A DNA stretch of 64,000 nt, taken from positions 213,330 to 277,329 of the forward strand of contig VXAZ01007874.1 of NCBI GenBank assembly GCA_013399875.1. The letters run 5' to 3'. Positions within the stretch are counted from its first letter, which is position 1. Each line of letters starts with the position of its first letter. Source of the DNA: Gymnorhina tibicen (taxonomy: Eukaryota; Chordata; Aves; Passeriformes; Artamidae). Of the stretch, positions 1 to 14,392 are shown piece by piece. The notes beneath the pieces were generated by a model. It was not told where the DNA came from, searched no databases, and worked only from the letters and a program-made list of their open reading frames with translations. The position numbers and the translations under genes are program-made.

Positions 1-287
1 TGCTGGTATTTGGTCAAAGGTTGGAATGATGCTCCTGGAGGTCTTTTCCAACCTTAACGATTCTCTGATTCTATGAAAAGGTTCATTACCCCAGAGGGTG
101 GCTGGGCACTGGAACAGGCTCCCCAGGCCTGTGGTCACAGCACCAAGCATGACAGAGTCCCAGAAGAAACTGGACAACATTCTCAGGGACATGGTGGGAT
201 TCTTGGGGTGTCCTGTGCAGGGCCAGGAGTTGAACTCAATGATCCTTGTGGGTCCCTTCCAACTCAAGATATTCTAAGATTCTATTA
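1..287 (+). mobile_element. CR1 LINE 3' ends, two adjacent fragments
   Basis: Positions 1-78 end in a typical avian CR1 3' terminus (TTCCAACCTT followed by GATTCTATGA-like octamers). A second fragment, 79-287, starts inside the 3' UTR-like part of CR1 (GAGGGTGGCTGGGCACTGGA) and ends with its own octamer repeats near 270-287. Both are plus-oriented and 5'-truncated, as is usual for CR1. The arrangement suggests one element landed at the tail of another. Confidence 0.85.
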
Positions 288-3200
288 AATTCCACTTCCC
301 TAGCAGGAGGAAAAAAAAAAAAATAAAGCCTCATAAACAATTAAAGTACTGTCAAAAACCAGTTTCCAATCCAAAATTGTGATTCAGAAGATGTAGATCA
401 CAGTGAATTCTATTTAAATAAAGGGAGGTTTAAAAGCCTTTTGTAAAACACTAGTTAACAAAAATAACGTATATAACAGTGACAAAGTACTTTGCTAAAG
501 AAGAGGGAAAATTCCCATGCAGCTTTGGAAACATCCTTTTTTCCACTAACCTTTTTACACCTACAGTGTGAGTGCAAAAGCCTTGCAAAGGCACATCTCA
601 GATTCTGCAACACACACTGCATATGTGAAACAGTAATTGTTTTGAGATTTTAGACATATACTGTGCTGTCATTTGAAAAAAGTGATGGATGAGAAACTGG
701 AAACCTCAAGGAATTAGTAATAGGATATAAAGCATTTCACCTCTGGGTCACCAGTTCAAATTCAACCAGGTTGGTAGTGACCAAAAGTAGTTACCATCTG
801 GCAGCTGTTCTCTGGCTGATGTAAATTGAGTTGAGGGTCTCAGCGCATTTCCTAGTGGACAGGTGTCCTCAGCACAAAAAAACACCATAATTAACTCTCT
901 GTTTGGCTTTCTCAGCAAAGCCACTGAACAACGAATGGAAGCAAAGACTGAGCTGCATTCCAGGTTAGCATGGAAGCATGCTGGCTGCAGAGTACTGCAG
1001 ATTCTTAATCATAATTCCTCTTTATATTTTAAGACACACAGATTAGGGAGGGATTTCATTTATCATCATTACATTAAACAGAGTAGCCTTTCCAAGTCAA
1101 GATACAGTTTATGTGCTGCTATTTCTGCTCAATTCAGATTTCTTTTCAACATGCAGCTGCAGCAGAGTTTGGAAACACCATGAATGAATAAATACAAAGT
1201 ATAATGACATTACTAAAAAACCCACGCTTATTAGAGAGGACAGGGACACAGAAAAAACCCCTGGATCTGGATTATTTCATACAAACTGTTGTTTAAGATT
1301 ATGCAATTTTGGAAAATAGAGGAGACTTACTGTAAAGGAAACATAAAGCTGGCATCCTTCAAGTCAACACCACCAACGAAAGGGGTTTTGGGGAATAATA
1401 CCATCCACAGTTATAAGACTTTTTAAATTGACCTTGCATCCAAAAGTTCTGACTTGTGACTCTCTTAAGAAACAAACAAGAAACAGTTCTAGGCAGAACT
1501 GTGTGTGACCAAGCTTCAAATTTAATGTGTGAAAAACACTGGAAAAAAAATATTCACTTATGCCGCTCAACAGGAACTGGAAAATTTACTGAGCCTACTT
1601 ATGGCCCATCTGTACTTTTGCACAAGACATGGGACCAGTTGTGCACGGTATGACCTGCTGATAGGCACCATCTAAACCATCTGTTGCTGAAATTTTTTTG
1701 GCTCTACTATATCTGATATTGTTAAAATAGGTATAGTTACTGGATGTCCTTGCTCATTTTGGCATTTGTGGAATAAAGGCAACTGAAACAGAATTAAAGC
1801 GTTCCATGTCATCAGTCTTACAAAACAGAAAGGAATTTCTTCAACATCCATGGTTTTCAGGGACTGAGCCAAGGGCTACTGGTATTAAACAGAGAAGAGC
1901 ATGAAAACTGCAGCTCCAGAGAAGAGCTGGAACTACTAAAAGCTGTGTTTTACCACCTCGAATAAAACACAGCTGGAGCTTACAGGTTGCTGGCATTTGG
2001 GGCTGAAGGGTTTGAGGCAGTTTAAGCAGTAGCTGACTTTGAAATGTTCTTAAAGCGCCTTCAGATAACATTAACTTTAAATAAACTTGCTGAATACTCA
2101 TGTAAATTATTTCCATTTGGCTGTCTCATTATTCAATTTGCTTTCAAGGAACATGATGGTGATGAAAGAAGAAAAATACCTCTTTCTAACATAACCATAC
2201 TGGCAAGAGGATCAACATTATCAGTATTCAAAGAATGTCTTGGCAGGATAAACCTTCATAAAAAGAAGGAGCACTAGCTAATCCAAGTTGTCAAAATAGC
2301 AATAGTACTTCAAGGGTTGATCTGCAAAGTGATTCATTATTTATTGCTAATGCAAACAAAACATTCTGAGCAGAAAGAGCATTTGAGTGTTTCCTATCTT
2401 GGAAACCCATGATGGAGAGTCCACAACAAATAAATCTGAGGAGGAATAGATAGTGTCTATTTCTTACTCACTAAAAATCAACCAAAGGCTGGAAGAGGAT
2501 TGTCTGATTTCTTTTCTGTGAAGAACCACTTAATGACAACCAGTATTTTCCAAACTAACACAGATATGAAATGCAGCAAGGAGAAAAAATTGCTGAAATT
2601 TCATTCACAAGCATAAGACATACACCTTTTGAAAAAAACACAATCAAACATGGTGGAAATTATACATGCAATGTATCATGCATCCTAAAACCATCTATAC
2701 TTCAACAGCTCAGTAAGAGGTCTGACTTGCCAAAATAAGTTTCTGTTGGAATCAATCAGGCAACCATTTTCAGATGCCTAACCTCAGACACTTTATGACA
2801 GTTTCAGCCTTACTACATTCTTCCTCAGTAAAGCCAGGGCTGTGCTTTCACAGAATCACAGAATGGCTTGGCTTGAAAGGGACCTTGCAGATCATCTGGT
2901 TCCAACTCTCCAGCCATGGGCACCTTTCACAAGACCAGTTGCTCAAACCCCATCCAACCCGCCATTCTCCCTTAACTTCATATAAAACACAGGACTTTAA
3001 AAACTGGGGGGATTTGGTTTTTCTGCGGGAGGGTTGTTTTTGGCTTTGTTTGCCAGTGTGGCTTTTTAAAAAAGTACTGGTTTTGCAATTTATTGAGAAA
3101 ACCTCCTTGAAATACATTTTCATTTACACTTTTTTCACTTACTATCTTTTTCAGTCTTTCAATCCATCTTTCCTTGTCTCCTTCTGTAATAGCTCATCTC

Positions 3201-5628
3201 TGCTATCTTCTTGCTCTTTTAAGCCCCGGAACCTGATCGTACTCCCAACACGTATCTGCTTCCATTGCAACAGAAAGTACTGGCTCAGCCTCAAGAATTC
3301 GGGATTCTAAGAACTCCTCTGAATAATTGCATATACAACTTGTCTTTTAAATGAACACATAATCTATGAGCTACATAAAAAATAAAGCTATTCTAAGAAG
3401 TTGATTCTTTCTCCTAGTACATTTCTAACAAAAATATAACAGACACCCAGAAAAAGAATCACCACTAACACTATTCAGCAGAGTATTACTATAGCACATA
3501 TATGCTGTAGTGTCTGTATAGAAAAAACACCTTCCTGATCCAAATTAATGATTGTAACGACAACAATATTTAGCATATAAGGAAAAAGAAATAAAGAACA
3601 TTCATGTTCTGTGATAAGGTAAAACAAATGCACATTGACCTACTGCAAGTTGCTACACACTGGAAACTCAGAATTTCAAGGTTTTTAAAAGGTATGATAC
3701 AACAGGTAACTTTTTATTTTGCACAGAATGCCAATAGCAGTAGAAAGGCAGGAATCTGAATTCAAATTTTTCAAAGTTCAGTTCAGTTTTTAATTTTCAG
3801 ACGATTTTAAAGCATCTCCACATGCACAGAGACAGACTACACTTTCTGTCTGCTTAAGCCCTTAATTTTCCTGTCTCAGCAATAGCTACCGAGCGACCTC
3901 TTGTGATGAAATGTTTGAGCACTTTCTCACTTCTTTTCCTTTTTTTAAAAAATAAATTAAATGAACAGAAGGCTGGCAGTCCAAAATGAAGAGTACAAAA
4001 AACCAGCACCGTCTCTGTCATTACAATGAATGAAACTGCCTGGAGATAGCTTTTTTACCCATTCATATAACCCCTCAAACTGGCTATTGAAGAATGTACC
4101 TCTGAAGCTAATAGGAGAGGTGCAAAAAAACCCCCAGTGTGCAATGTCAACTATTATGCCACTCTTCACACCATTTTTGCAGGAATTGTTGGGTAAAAGA
4201 CATGTGATCACCTTCTTGTACCTTACTGCCATTGTACTAAAATAAGCAGAGAAAAAAATGCCCCAATACACTCAACAGTCTGATCAAATGGATGAAATCA
4301 AAATACCAGAAAGAAAAGAGCATTTGCAACTTGTCAGGAGGGCAAAAACAAACCACCAATAAGACAAAATTAGTTTTATTAACCAACATTTAAGACCAGC
4401 ATTGTGAACCACTGCTAGATCTGTTGAGGAGCTTAATACAATCTTAGAAGCAAACACTTCCCTAGATGTCTGGTTTCAAACTCTCAGTGATCTCAATGAA
4501 ATAAGACTGCAAGTAGCTACACTCTCCCAGCTTTGAAATACTAATTCTTCAGCCAGCTTTAGTTTTTCACAGTATCTACACAGTGATATTTAAAAATACA
4601 TACATAAATGCAATCAAAGCATGTTAAACAAGTCCAGAAAAGGAAGGGTAATCTCTTATCATTTCAGAAAAGCACACAGTGCCATTTACTGCTCCCACTG
4701 AAAAGGAACTGAAGCGTGAATGTTTGATTGATGGGGTAACTGATCAAAAGTCTCAACGAACATGACAAATATCAACAAACAGCATTATTTTGGAACAGAA
4801 ACAGAACTGCTGAGGGATCTGGCCACGAGATGTCACTCTCTACTTTGTGACAACTTGGAAGTTCACTAGCACAGCTACCCCCTCAGAGGTGTAAAAAGCT
4901 AGGGTACAGCCAATGAAATTTGCTATGTTAAATTTGGGTCAGGTTAAGGCAAACTGCTCAACATGTCATTTCAGTAGCTGTGCTGTAGAATTACCATTTG
5001 GTATGCTGTGAAGTCAAAGTAACCTCTAAGTAACCTCTGCATTCATTCTCCCAGGTCTACCAAGAGCAACTAGCTCAACTATAGCTTCTTGTTATAACAT
5101 ACATTACTGTTCTTACATCAGTTACTCAAATTGTCTTGAATTGTCCAGCCTTTTAAAATAAAATCATTGTTATGTACTAAGCTCTTATGACTCAGAATAC
5201 AGCAAGCTGCCTATATGAACTATAGCTTCTATCCAGGTAGAGAGCCTAAAATGGTAAGTTTTGCAAGTTTTTTCAGCTGGCTTTGGTCAACACTTTATCA
5301 GGCCCTGTAGTCTAGTAAGGTCTCACTTCTTTGCAAAATACCACCAACATCTTATGTAAAATAATTTTTATATTTCATATATCTAACCAGGCATCTGTTG
5401 CAAGAGACCAAAAATACCTGAGCCTGAGTTTTAGGAGTTTAACATCAAAATCTGTAGCCATTATAAATACACACCTATGAAAGGAAAAACTAAGTGGAAG
5501 ACCAAAACAAAGCTATGATAGAAGAAAAATTTTAGGAATGAAAGATTTTATGTAAGTACTACATGAACTGCATAGACTAATCACAAAATGATCCCTAAGA
5601 TAGCTGACAGAAAAAACCTCATTATTAC
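288..5628 (-). other. PMS1 intron 5 (partial), no supported exon
   Basis: This is the stretch downstream of the last visible PMS1 coding exon. It is AT-rich and holds one CR1 fragment (2847-2965). I looked on the minus strand for the next PMS1 coding exon and did not see it. A slightly richer island at 3146-3327 is discussed as a finding. Other open frames here are short and unremarkable. Confidence 0.6.
2847..2965 (-). mobile_element. CR1 LINE 3' fragment
   Basis: Begins with TCACAGAATCACAGAATGG, the reverse complement of the CR1 3' terminus. It continues through the conserved AAGGGACCTTGCAGATCATC segment to the part matching CAAGACCAGTTGCTCAAACC. Minus orientation, 5'-truncated, inside PMS1 intron 5. 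Confidence 0.85.
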
Positions 5629-8600
5629 CTTATTATGTGTTAATGTTATCCTCAGGTCAGGTTTTATGATACCATATGCTGTCAGTAGATCTTGGACTTT
5701 TTTCAGTTCTTCCTTACATTTTCTATTTGTTGAGTAAAACTGCTTTCTTACAGGAAGATTCTTAAACAAATTTAGGACTGTTACTGTAGTACCTGCAAGC
5801 AAGTGATAAAAAATAAGTAGAAATTACACTGAAAGCAAATCACTGACTGGATAGTGAGGAAACTATTTTTACTTAAAACAGACATGTTTGTATGCTGCTG
5901 CAATAGATTAGGCTATTAGCATGAGAAGAAACCAAATTAGCAGTCATCCCCCCCCAAAAAAGGTATCTCAAGAGCTTTGATTCCTCTCCTTTATTCAGAG
6001 TTACGATTGCAGCATTAAGCTTTCTTTCATACACACTAACAATAGCAAGAATCAGCACTAAATAAAGCTGAAGACTCTTTCAGTGCAAAGTTGGCCTTCA
6101 TTAGTAAAATGACTAATTACAGACTAGAATCTAATTACACATATCTGGAGGCAAAGGAACACTGTGCTTCATTAAAGGCCTTCACAAGCATTTGCTTTAG
6201 GGTAGTACCTGAAGTGCCAGATACCTCTGCTCAAGGTACAGTACACAATAGGAGGAGGAATATTCATCTACCAGCACAAGCACATAAATTCCTAGCCCAT
6301 AAGGATATTGCAAAGCATTAAATATATGTCAGAGCATTCAACAATTTCAACAAAAGACAAGGCATTGCAACCTGCAGGCTTTCTGGCCATGGAAAATACT
6401 ACGGGTTAAATCTTAAAAAGAATCCTTAGTTAAAGTAGGTACACACCCTTCCTGCAGGTTAGAAAGAATTGTGACTTTGCCTGGTCCTACAGCCATGCTG
6501 CTTCCAGCAATTCCTATGTATGGCAGCAGGGCAACTCTTCCTCCTTCAAGCAAGGATTTTGCTACATAGAGAAACATTACTTTGGTCCTGAACAAATACC
6601 TCATATACTTATACAGACTTGGAGCATTTAATTTTTATAGCTTTTATTTCCACTGTCAGCTTGAAGAAGTGAGTCAGAGAAGGAGAAACTAGTTTTTAAT
6701 TACAATCTAGAACAGCTTCCAAGACATATCATTTCTTATGCTATGACAACACATTCTCAGCTGACAGACATAAGGCAAGAAATGTTTACAGCTGCAAAGA
6801 TTTCATACTCAGCCTTCAAGTACCCAACAGGTATTTCAACATCAGATAGAGCCTCAGAGAAACACGAAGTACTTCTGTCACAGTGCAATACCAGAACAGT
6901 GATCTCCTACCTTGCCCAAGATGGGAAGGCTTTTTAGAAGTTACATGCCCATTGCTATCCAAAGCATACTGAATGCTGAAATCATCAGCAGCTGTCTTTG
7001 TTGTGACCAAAACCTGAAAAGAGTGATTTTAAAAAAACTACATTAATCAGGGACAAAGTTCAGAATGAGCTTAGATAAGCTTTGCTACCACACTCACCAC
7101 TCTGTTACTTTAGTCACCATAATTACAATTAATTAGTTTATAAAATTTTTCTTCTACAGGTATTTCTTACAGGCACAGAAACATTCTGTATTATTCTGCA
7201 TGTTTCCATCCATTTAACCAAAAGCATTTCTATCACACTAATACACATAGCACAGCAATTCCTACTACCTACAACACACACTGCTTTATCTTCTATTCCA
7301 GCATGGATTAAATAAACTTAATCAATTGACAGTTTTGCATTTTTACCCTCTGTGAGACAAACACACTATAAAAACTTAAATTCATGTGAGATTCTACAAA
7401 CTTAAAGGCTACTCTCAAACAAACAATGTATTATCGTTCCACACCTAAAGACATCTGACAATCAGTCACAGTATGTTTTGTAAGCTATTAAGGTAATACA
7501 CAGATTGCTTTAGCAAGAGCAGTCATAAATCAGAGTTCAGGTACCAACACTGTGAACAACTGAACCACTGCCCTTTAACCACCTGAAAGACAAAATTTAA
7601 CACAGATAAAGAGTTTCAGGATATTTTAGTTTATTTCAGTGTCTCATATGAATCGTTCAGCATTCATTCATGCCCCTGGAGAGACAAACAATAATTGATT
7701 AACTGGAAATTACAGTATTGCAGACCTACTTAAGGGCCAATACAGTTTCAAACTGAAACTTCAGGGGCAGTTTGGGTAGGCAGAACACAATTAATGCCTG
7801 GAGTGTTAATTAACATAATTACTGATAGAGGGAGTAATACTTATTAAAGCACTTCATACACTCAGGCCACCTCCCATCTCTTATGAAACGTACCATAGAG
7901 TTGATTAGAAGCTCTGAACAGATGGCATTCTGCTCTGAGAGCTCATTAGAAGGAACCAATGATTGAGGTCTGTCATCATCTTTCAAAACATCAAGACTTT
8001 TGAAAGCATCTTTGGAAATCCCCATCCAAATACACAACCCGCTCCTGCTTAGTGCAATGTGAATGTAGCCCAAGGTATCAAGGAGTCCAGCTGTAACATC
8101 ATCTCTCCTGACCTCAACAGCTGATGGTTCCAATCAGACACAGCTATCAGTATCTTCCTGCATGATTTAATCCTCAGCAGACTTGAATCCAAAACTCGAC
8201 CTTGGTGCAGCATGAATACAGAAAGGCAGAGCACAACAGATCTGGCAGATGCTGTGCCTTTAGCAGCCTGAACTTTTCAGATGGTTTTGAACAAACTTAC
8301 TTACTTTTAGCCAACAAGCGAAGTCGCAAATATCAGTACACTGCCAATCCTCTTAACACAAACATATGGCTCACACTCGGATAGGCCAGGTAGCAGGTTC
8401 CTGTTTACTCACAGGGACAAAGTTTGTGCAATTGCAGTCACATACATGTCAAAGAGCAATAAGGAGCCCAGCAAGATCCCATGACTGTTGATCAACTAGA
8501 TAACAAGGCAGAAATCATTGCTGGAATGGTGGCTATATGGGCCATCAGTTCCCTGAAATTATTTCTCCTGGCTGCTCCTCATCTTGATTTACCCTAATTC

Positions 8601-11600
8601 AAGTAGCCAACTCAGCCATACTCTTTGACATGATACTCCTTGATACAAAAGGAAAGAGAATACAACACAATCTGTGACCTGTTCTGATTGAGGAAAATAA
8701 ACAGAGCACTGCTGTGACCTGTGTGACACAAAGGCAGGACTGACACTAACAGGAAAGTCGTATGACGTGGCTTCTGGGGCTGGGGAGAAAGGCAGCATAC
8801 ACAAGCATATCCCTGGCAGGCTGGAACATTTAAACTCCTTGCACAGAATAAAACCTCCACGAACACACACAGACAACAAAAATTGTAACACAAAGGCTAC
8901 ACATTTATAGCAAGTGCTCACCTCTGACACACTGCAAATCGATCCCAAAGCCTCCCCACGGAAACCGTACGTTGTCAGCCTTTCAAGGTCCTCAGAAGAG
9001 CTGATTTTTGAGGTGTAGTGTTTAATTGCCATAACTGGAACATCATCAACCTTGATCCCACTGCCATTGTCTCTGACTTCTATTTTGCTAAACCCGTAAT
9101 TCTCCTAAAAAGAGAACAAAACACAAAGGAGCAGTAAAACAATCAAATTAATTAAGACAGAAGTTTGAAGCAGCTATGGTTACAGCTTCTAACCATCCAT
9201 ACACAAGTGGAAGTTTTGCTTGTTTGGAGGAACTGAGCAACCATTAAATGTCTCTGTCTAAGGAAAAAAAAAAAGAAAAATACACCATGTTAGGATAATA
9301 GTGATGGTTTCTCCAATTAAATAACATAATTCATATCCTGTGATTTGGAAACAGCAAAACCTAAGCTCAAAAAGAGACTTATAGGTGGAAAGTTGAAGAT
9401 TTTTCACCTCTCTTACCTACTTGGTATCAACTTTTTGGAAAGCACTTGAATGCAGTCCTGCATCCACTGCATTCAGTAGGCCCTCACTTCACACCATTTT
9501 CAGTTTCAATTTTGATCTATGTGATTCCATTACATTTTCCAAGTTCTATGTTGTGTCTCAATATACAGAAACTGCAATTCTAAGGGGGGTAAGGCATGAA
9601 TGCTGAGGGTAATAAAAAAGCTTGTAAAGAGATACAGAAAGAAGTAAAGGTTCCTAGAGGCTCTTTTAAAACAGCTTGCAAGGAAGCAAAGCTCGATCCC
9701 TGTGATCTACCCTCACATACATGCAATGCACATTTTACTGAATTCCAGTTTAAGTATGTCATTCCAGTAAGCACCAGCATAAATAGGGTAAAACTCTGAA
9801 AACCCAGGTATTTACAACAGCTAAATGACAGATGAAATTTAGGTTCTGTAACATCTCAAACAAGTGCAGCAAAAAATTCTTTCCCGCTACATTACGATCT
9901 GCACAAGTGAATAGCACCCAGAAGAACCACAAGCCAGAAGGAGAAAGTAATCAGAGCTGCAGGATCACTAACTAAGCTTCTTTCACAGAAGCAAAACTGG
10001 CTCTTTGAAAATATGATGCAACACACAGAAAGTGTGCTGTAGTTTGTAATAGATCTAGGTGTCCTTAAAACTAGTTTTGCTTAGAAAGAATATCTTAAAA
10101 CAGTGGCTGCCACCACTGATTCTGGACAGAGCACATGACGATTGATCACTGAAAGCTGATTGATTAAAGAGAACAAACTTTGCTGTCCTATCTGGGCCTA
10201 TACTGAAAACAGTTATGAAAAATTATCATGTACTCACAAGGTTATTTCTTGAAGTAAAAAAACCGATGAAATTAAAAACGAAAGAAAGGTATCTAAAGAT
10301 ATTATCTGTATTCACACATAATCTGCTTTAGGAAACATCAAAAGCCTCTGAGGTAGGCTCAGAACCACAATACACAAAACACAGCAGAAATACGGGTACA
10401 TTTCACTTACTCTTTTAATGAATGGTGCAAAAGCTCTCTTCAGGTGAAAAAACAACGCTTTTGCTTGTGTTTGAGTCAACCTCCTACTGGGCAGCAAAAC
10501 AGAACTAAGCAATGCACCTCAGCTGAGCATAAAAACACAAAAGGAGATACAGGCACTACCCTGCTGCTCTCTGTGCTAAGGAAGGGTTTGAGAATTTTAC
10601 AATGAGCCCCTATTTTCCATTCTAACTTTTACTTTCAGACCACTCAGCTGTTTAAGAAAAGTGAGATTTATCTTGAATCAAAATGCTGCATAAATGATTC
10701 TCTATTTCTCTTCTAATCGTATTCATTTTTACTTGTGCATGTTTTATGTAACTATTACAGTGCTTAAACTTAGTATTCCGTAACACCTTCCTCCATGAGC
10801 TGCATCTTACCAAGATTACGAACCCATGAAATGTTTAAGTTGCTCTGCCAGGCCACTGATGCCAGACAGTGTGATTCAGCTTTGATACACAGCGCAAAGA
10901 TGCCCAATAACATCACCTACAGGCGTTTGGTCAATCAAGACTTAAACACCAGCCAAAGCTTCCCACTACCATTCACCAGTGCCATGACTTCCATCTGAGA
11001 ACAATTCCATCTTCAGGTTCATTCCCATCTGTCTGTCTGCAAAATAGTAACTGTTATCTTTGCTGAGGCAAACTGGGTAAACTATGCCCTCCTATTCCAT
11101 CTGAAAAAGATTAAAACAGCGAAAATGCTGCAGTTTCAGGCGAAACCGATCAAGCTGTAAAATGGAATTTCAAAGTTTCTCTTCTCTGTTACGGTTTTGA
11201 ACTAATCCAGAGTTAATGTGGTCATTGACCTCTATTACATGGTCAAAGTTATTTTAATTTCCTATTAAAAAATACCAGAAAAAAAGCCATTTTTTTACAG
11301 TATTATTGTCTAGAGTTGTGCAGAGTGCAGGTTTTCTCCCCTAGTACTCACAGAAGAATAATCAGCAAATCTCTTTTAATCACTGACAACTTGTGTAAAG
11401 CCAGGTTTGTTTGTTTGGAACAACAGTGTTTTGGATTGGGCTGGACTGACAAAGAATGTAAGAGTACTGTAGATGACTCATGCACTGAAAATGGTTGAAA
11501 ATGCTCTTTTTAATTGATTTGGAACTTCTCACTGTGAGAACAGCTGGCTACTGTGCTGTAAAACCCACACTGGTTAGAGGGCTCCCTCCTCTCAAGGTTT

Positions 11601-12901
11601 GTTCCCACCATTCTGGAAAGCTTCAAAACTTTTCTATTCACTTCTTGCAGTTACTGATCAGCTCCCAGGATCTGATTCCAATACCCTGACCCCCAGAACT
11701 GTGCACACAATACTCACTTTGGAGTTACTCATGAAGCAAGGTACTCTGCAATCTAAATATTGAGAAGACAGATGTTAACAGACCATAGCAAAGAGAGAAT
11801 CTTCAGCTTGCTTAAGGCAGTAACAAACACATTCCTTGGCATCTGCAGGAAACCATTCTCAGATGGAAAATCTCTATAGAGTCATTCAGAAAATACAGCA
11901 GACATGGACAAAGAAACAAGGAGAAACTGAATTGCCCTCCTAATTAAGAGCATTTGTTTAACACTTAATTCAAGAACATCTTACACATTCACTGTTATTT
12001 GCAGAAAAGGAAACTGGATAAAATTCTAGATACATACATTTATATAGGACATAACAACACATTTCTTACTAAGCAGGAGATACTGCTACTATGCAGCTGC
12101 TGACAAAACATTGCAAAAGCAGAAATATGACAGCAAGAGAAGCAGATTTGTTACCCATTTTACCCAATTTGGGTGAAAAAACCCTCAAATTCTTTATCAA
12201 AAGTAGTATTTTCTATTGTCAGAAACTATCCTTGAGTGACATGTCAACTTTTTTTAACAGCTTCTAAAAATAAAGAGTTAGAAGTAGCCAGAGTTCACCA
12301 TGCTAATTAGAGACAGGGTGGTGACTGGTATCATAAAAACGTCTTCTGTTTTGAATGGCCATCAACCTTTTCCACTATCTCCATTTTCACCTTTCTTAAA
12401 ATACTTCGTAATGAGCATTAAATACATCAGCCTAGCAGCAAACCTAAGTCCAACATCATTTAAAACAGGCTATTAGTCAGAAAATGTCAATTTTACGTAG
12501 GAAAAGGAGGATTAAGGAAGCTGACATTTTTTTCCCCAAGATACACACCGAAGCACAAATATGCTTTACTGTTTCAGAGCAGGGCCTCAAAAACACAAAT
12601 GGAAACTAATTTTGTACCATTTTTAGCTGAGGTAAAAATACATATGTATAAATATATAATAATTATTGCCATGGCCCAAACCACAATAGAATAAAAAACC
12701 ACATCTGCAGGGGAACAGTGTTTCTTGCATCTTATTTTATACCAAATTATTTTTGAGAGAAAGACTTACCAGTTTAATATCAATGCCTGTAGCACTGGCA
12801 TCCAAGGAATTTTCTATCAGCTCCTTCACCACGCTGACAACTGAACTAATCACCTGAGAACTCGAAAGGAGCCGAATTGTCTCTCCAGGCAGCTGTTTCA
12901 T
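5629..12901 (-). CDS. PMS1: PMS1, MutL-family mismatch repair protein (N-terminal part only)
   Basis: PMS1 pairs with MLH1 in the nucleus as a MutL heterodimer (MutL-beta). Four coding exons are visible: 12770-12901 (ATG at 12901; the exon extends to 12923 as 5' UTR), 8922-9104, 6911-7013 and 5629-5792. All have GT-AG borders and phases that join without a break, giving residues 1-194 of a protein of about 930 in human. The GHKL ATPase motifs are intact: ELIENSLDA (residues 28-36, with catalytic Glu and Asn), RDNGSGI (55-61), [10 protein letters not shown] (90-99) and G-TT followed by NLPVRKQF (140-156). The exon after HNK (human continuation AVIWQ) is not found between 1 and 5628, so the gene runs off the left edge. 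The first exon should be noncoding and lie in the CpG island near 15200-15300; CAG|GTAG donors on this strand end at 15196 and 15301. Identification is by close match to human PMS1 recalled from memory. Confidence 0.95.
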
Positions 12902-14392
12902 GGTGGAGTAAGATTCAGGGAAGCTGCATAGAAAAATAACAGAAAAAGAATGTAAAAAGGAACACTACAACTACCCATTTCTAAGAAACTGTTTCACAGG
13001 AACTTTTAAATGCAGAAAAACACAACATTATGGCTGGAAAATGAAATTTTCAAGTTACAGTAGGACCCAGCTTCCTCTGCAGTCAACAGGTGTTGGGAGA
13101 AGAATGGGGAGGCAACACAGTGGTGCTGAGGAAAAGCCATACTCAGTGGCAACGTGATCTACTGGCAAAAATGAAAACCAAACCAAACCCAGAAAATTTC
13201 TCCATTACTATCTTGCCTCTCTGATCTGATGTACTCTCTGTCCTCAGGCAGGTAATTTTATTTCTGTGTCACTCTATCTCTCACTTGAAAATGAAGATGC
13301 CTTATAAAGCAGTGGAGATTTCTTTCTTTAATTACTGGAAACACAAAGGGTTATAAAATTCTTGCTATATTATAGGGATACTCTACCATGGAGACATTGT
13401 ATGTGGATCTGTGAATTTTAGCAAGCATTTCTGTTTAACTACCTACATTGACACAAATAGCCAAGCCCCAGGAAAACGATTTTGCTGATCCTTGTAGCCT
13501 GCCAAAAGAAGAACTCAACCACAGTTTTATATGCATATGAGAGAGGCAGGGAAAAGCAGTGCTAGGCAGAACTTTGCACCTCAAGTGTGGTTCAAACAGG
13601 CTTCTTCTCTTCTCTGGGTTATGTTATATAATGCTGTTTACACTGAAAGGCAAACAATCCTGACAGTCCTGGCTTCCCCAATGATTCAGTCCAAGGTATC
13701 TGCTGAAGAACACAGACTGCACACTCAGCACCTGTCCCAAGTATATGAGCACATGTGGAGGAATGGAACAAACCCAGATTTCCTCCTGACACAGCCTCCT
13801 GACACAGCCAGGACCTGGTGAGGGATTGCAGCCAACACCCCTAAGCATCACTACCCTGCAGGGTATATGCAGCTGATACAACAATTACAGGACATTTCTC
13901 TGTCTCAACATCCTTCTAAAGACAGCTACTCTTTAAACATGAGAGACAAAGTAAAAATGTGGTTACTTGGGTTGGGGGGGGGGAGGAAGTACAGTGTTAT
14001 GAAGTACAAGCAGCACTGAAACTTTTCTAGAAACAGCTACAAAGGGGTTTTCTCTTTATTATTGTTATTTACATTGCAAAGGGAGTTTGCCTTTCAGATG
14101 TGGTAAAAGGATCTGACAAACAGTTCTTCCACCAATTGGAAAACAAGAGGAGCAGAAGAAATGGTGCACTGCCGAAGATGAACAGATAGAAGTATCATGT
14201 ACACGTGTTCAGAGCAGCAGGTTTTGAGGCATTCACATATTGTACAGGACTCCTGTGTCAAGTGCTTCATGATTTACTCATGGGAGTAAATCAGATGGGA
14301 CCTGGATGTCTCCATCTAAAGACACTGACTAAGACATGGGAGGGTCTTAAAAAGAAACGCTGCAGATCTCAAAAGACATATTTTCTATGAGG

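Noticed and set aside
8612..9032. Extended minus-strand open frame of 147 codons at PMS1 exon 3
   Set aside because: Only the first part (down to 8922) is PMS1. The rest reads through the GTGAGC donor into intron, and the apparent internal Met start is not the gene start.
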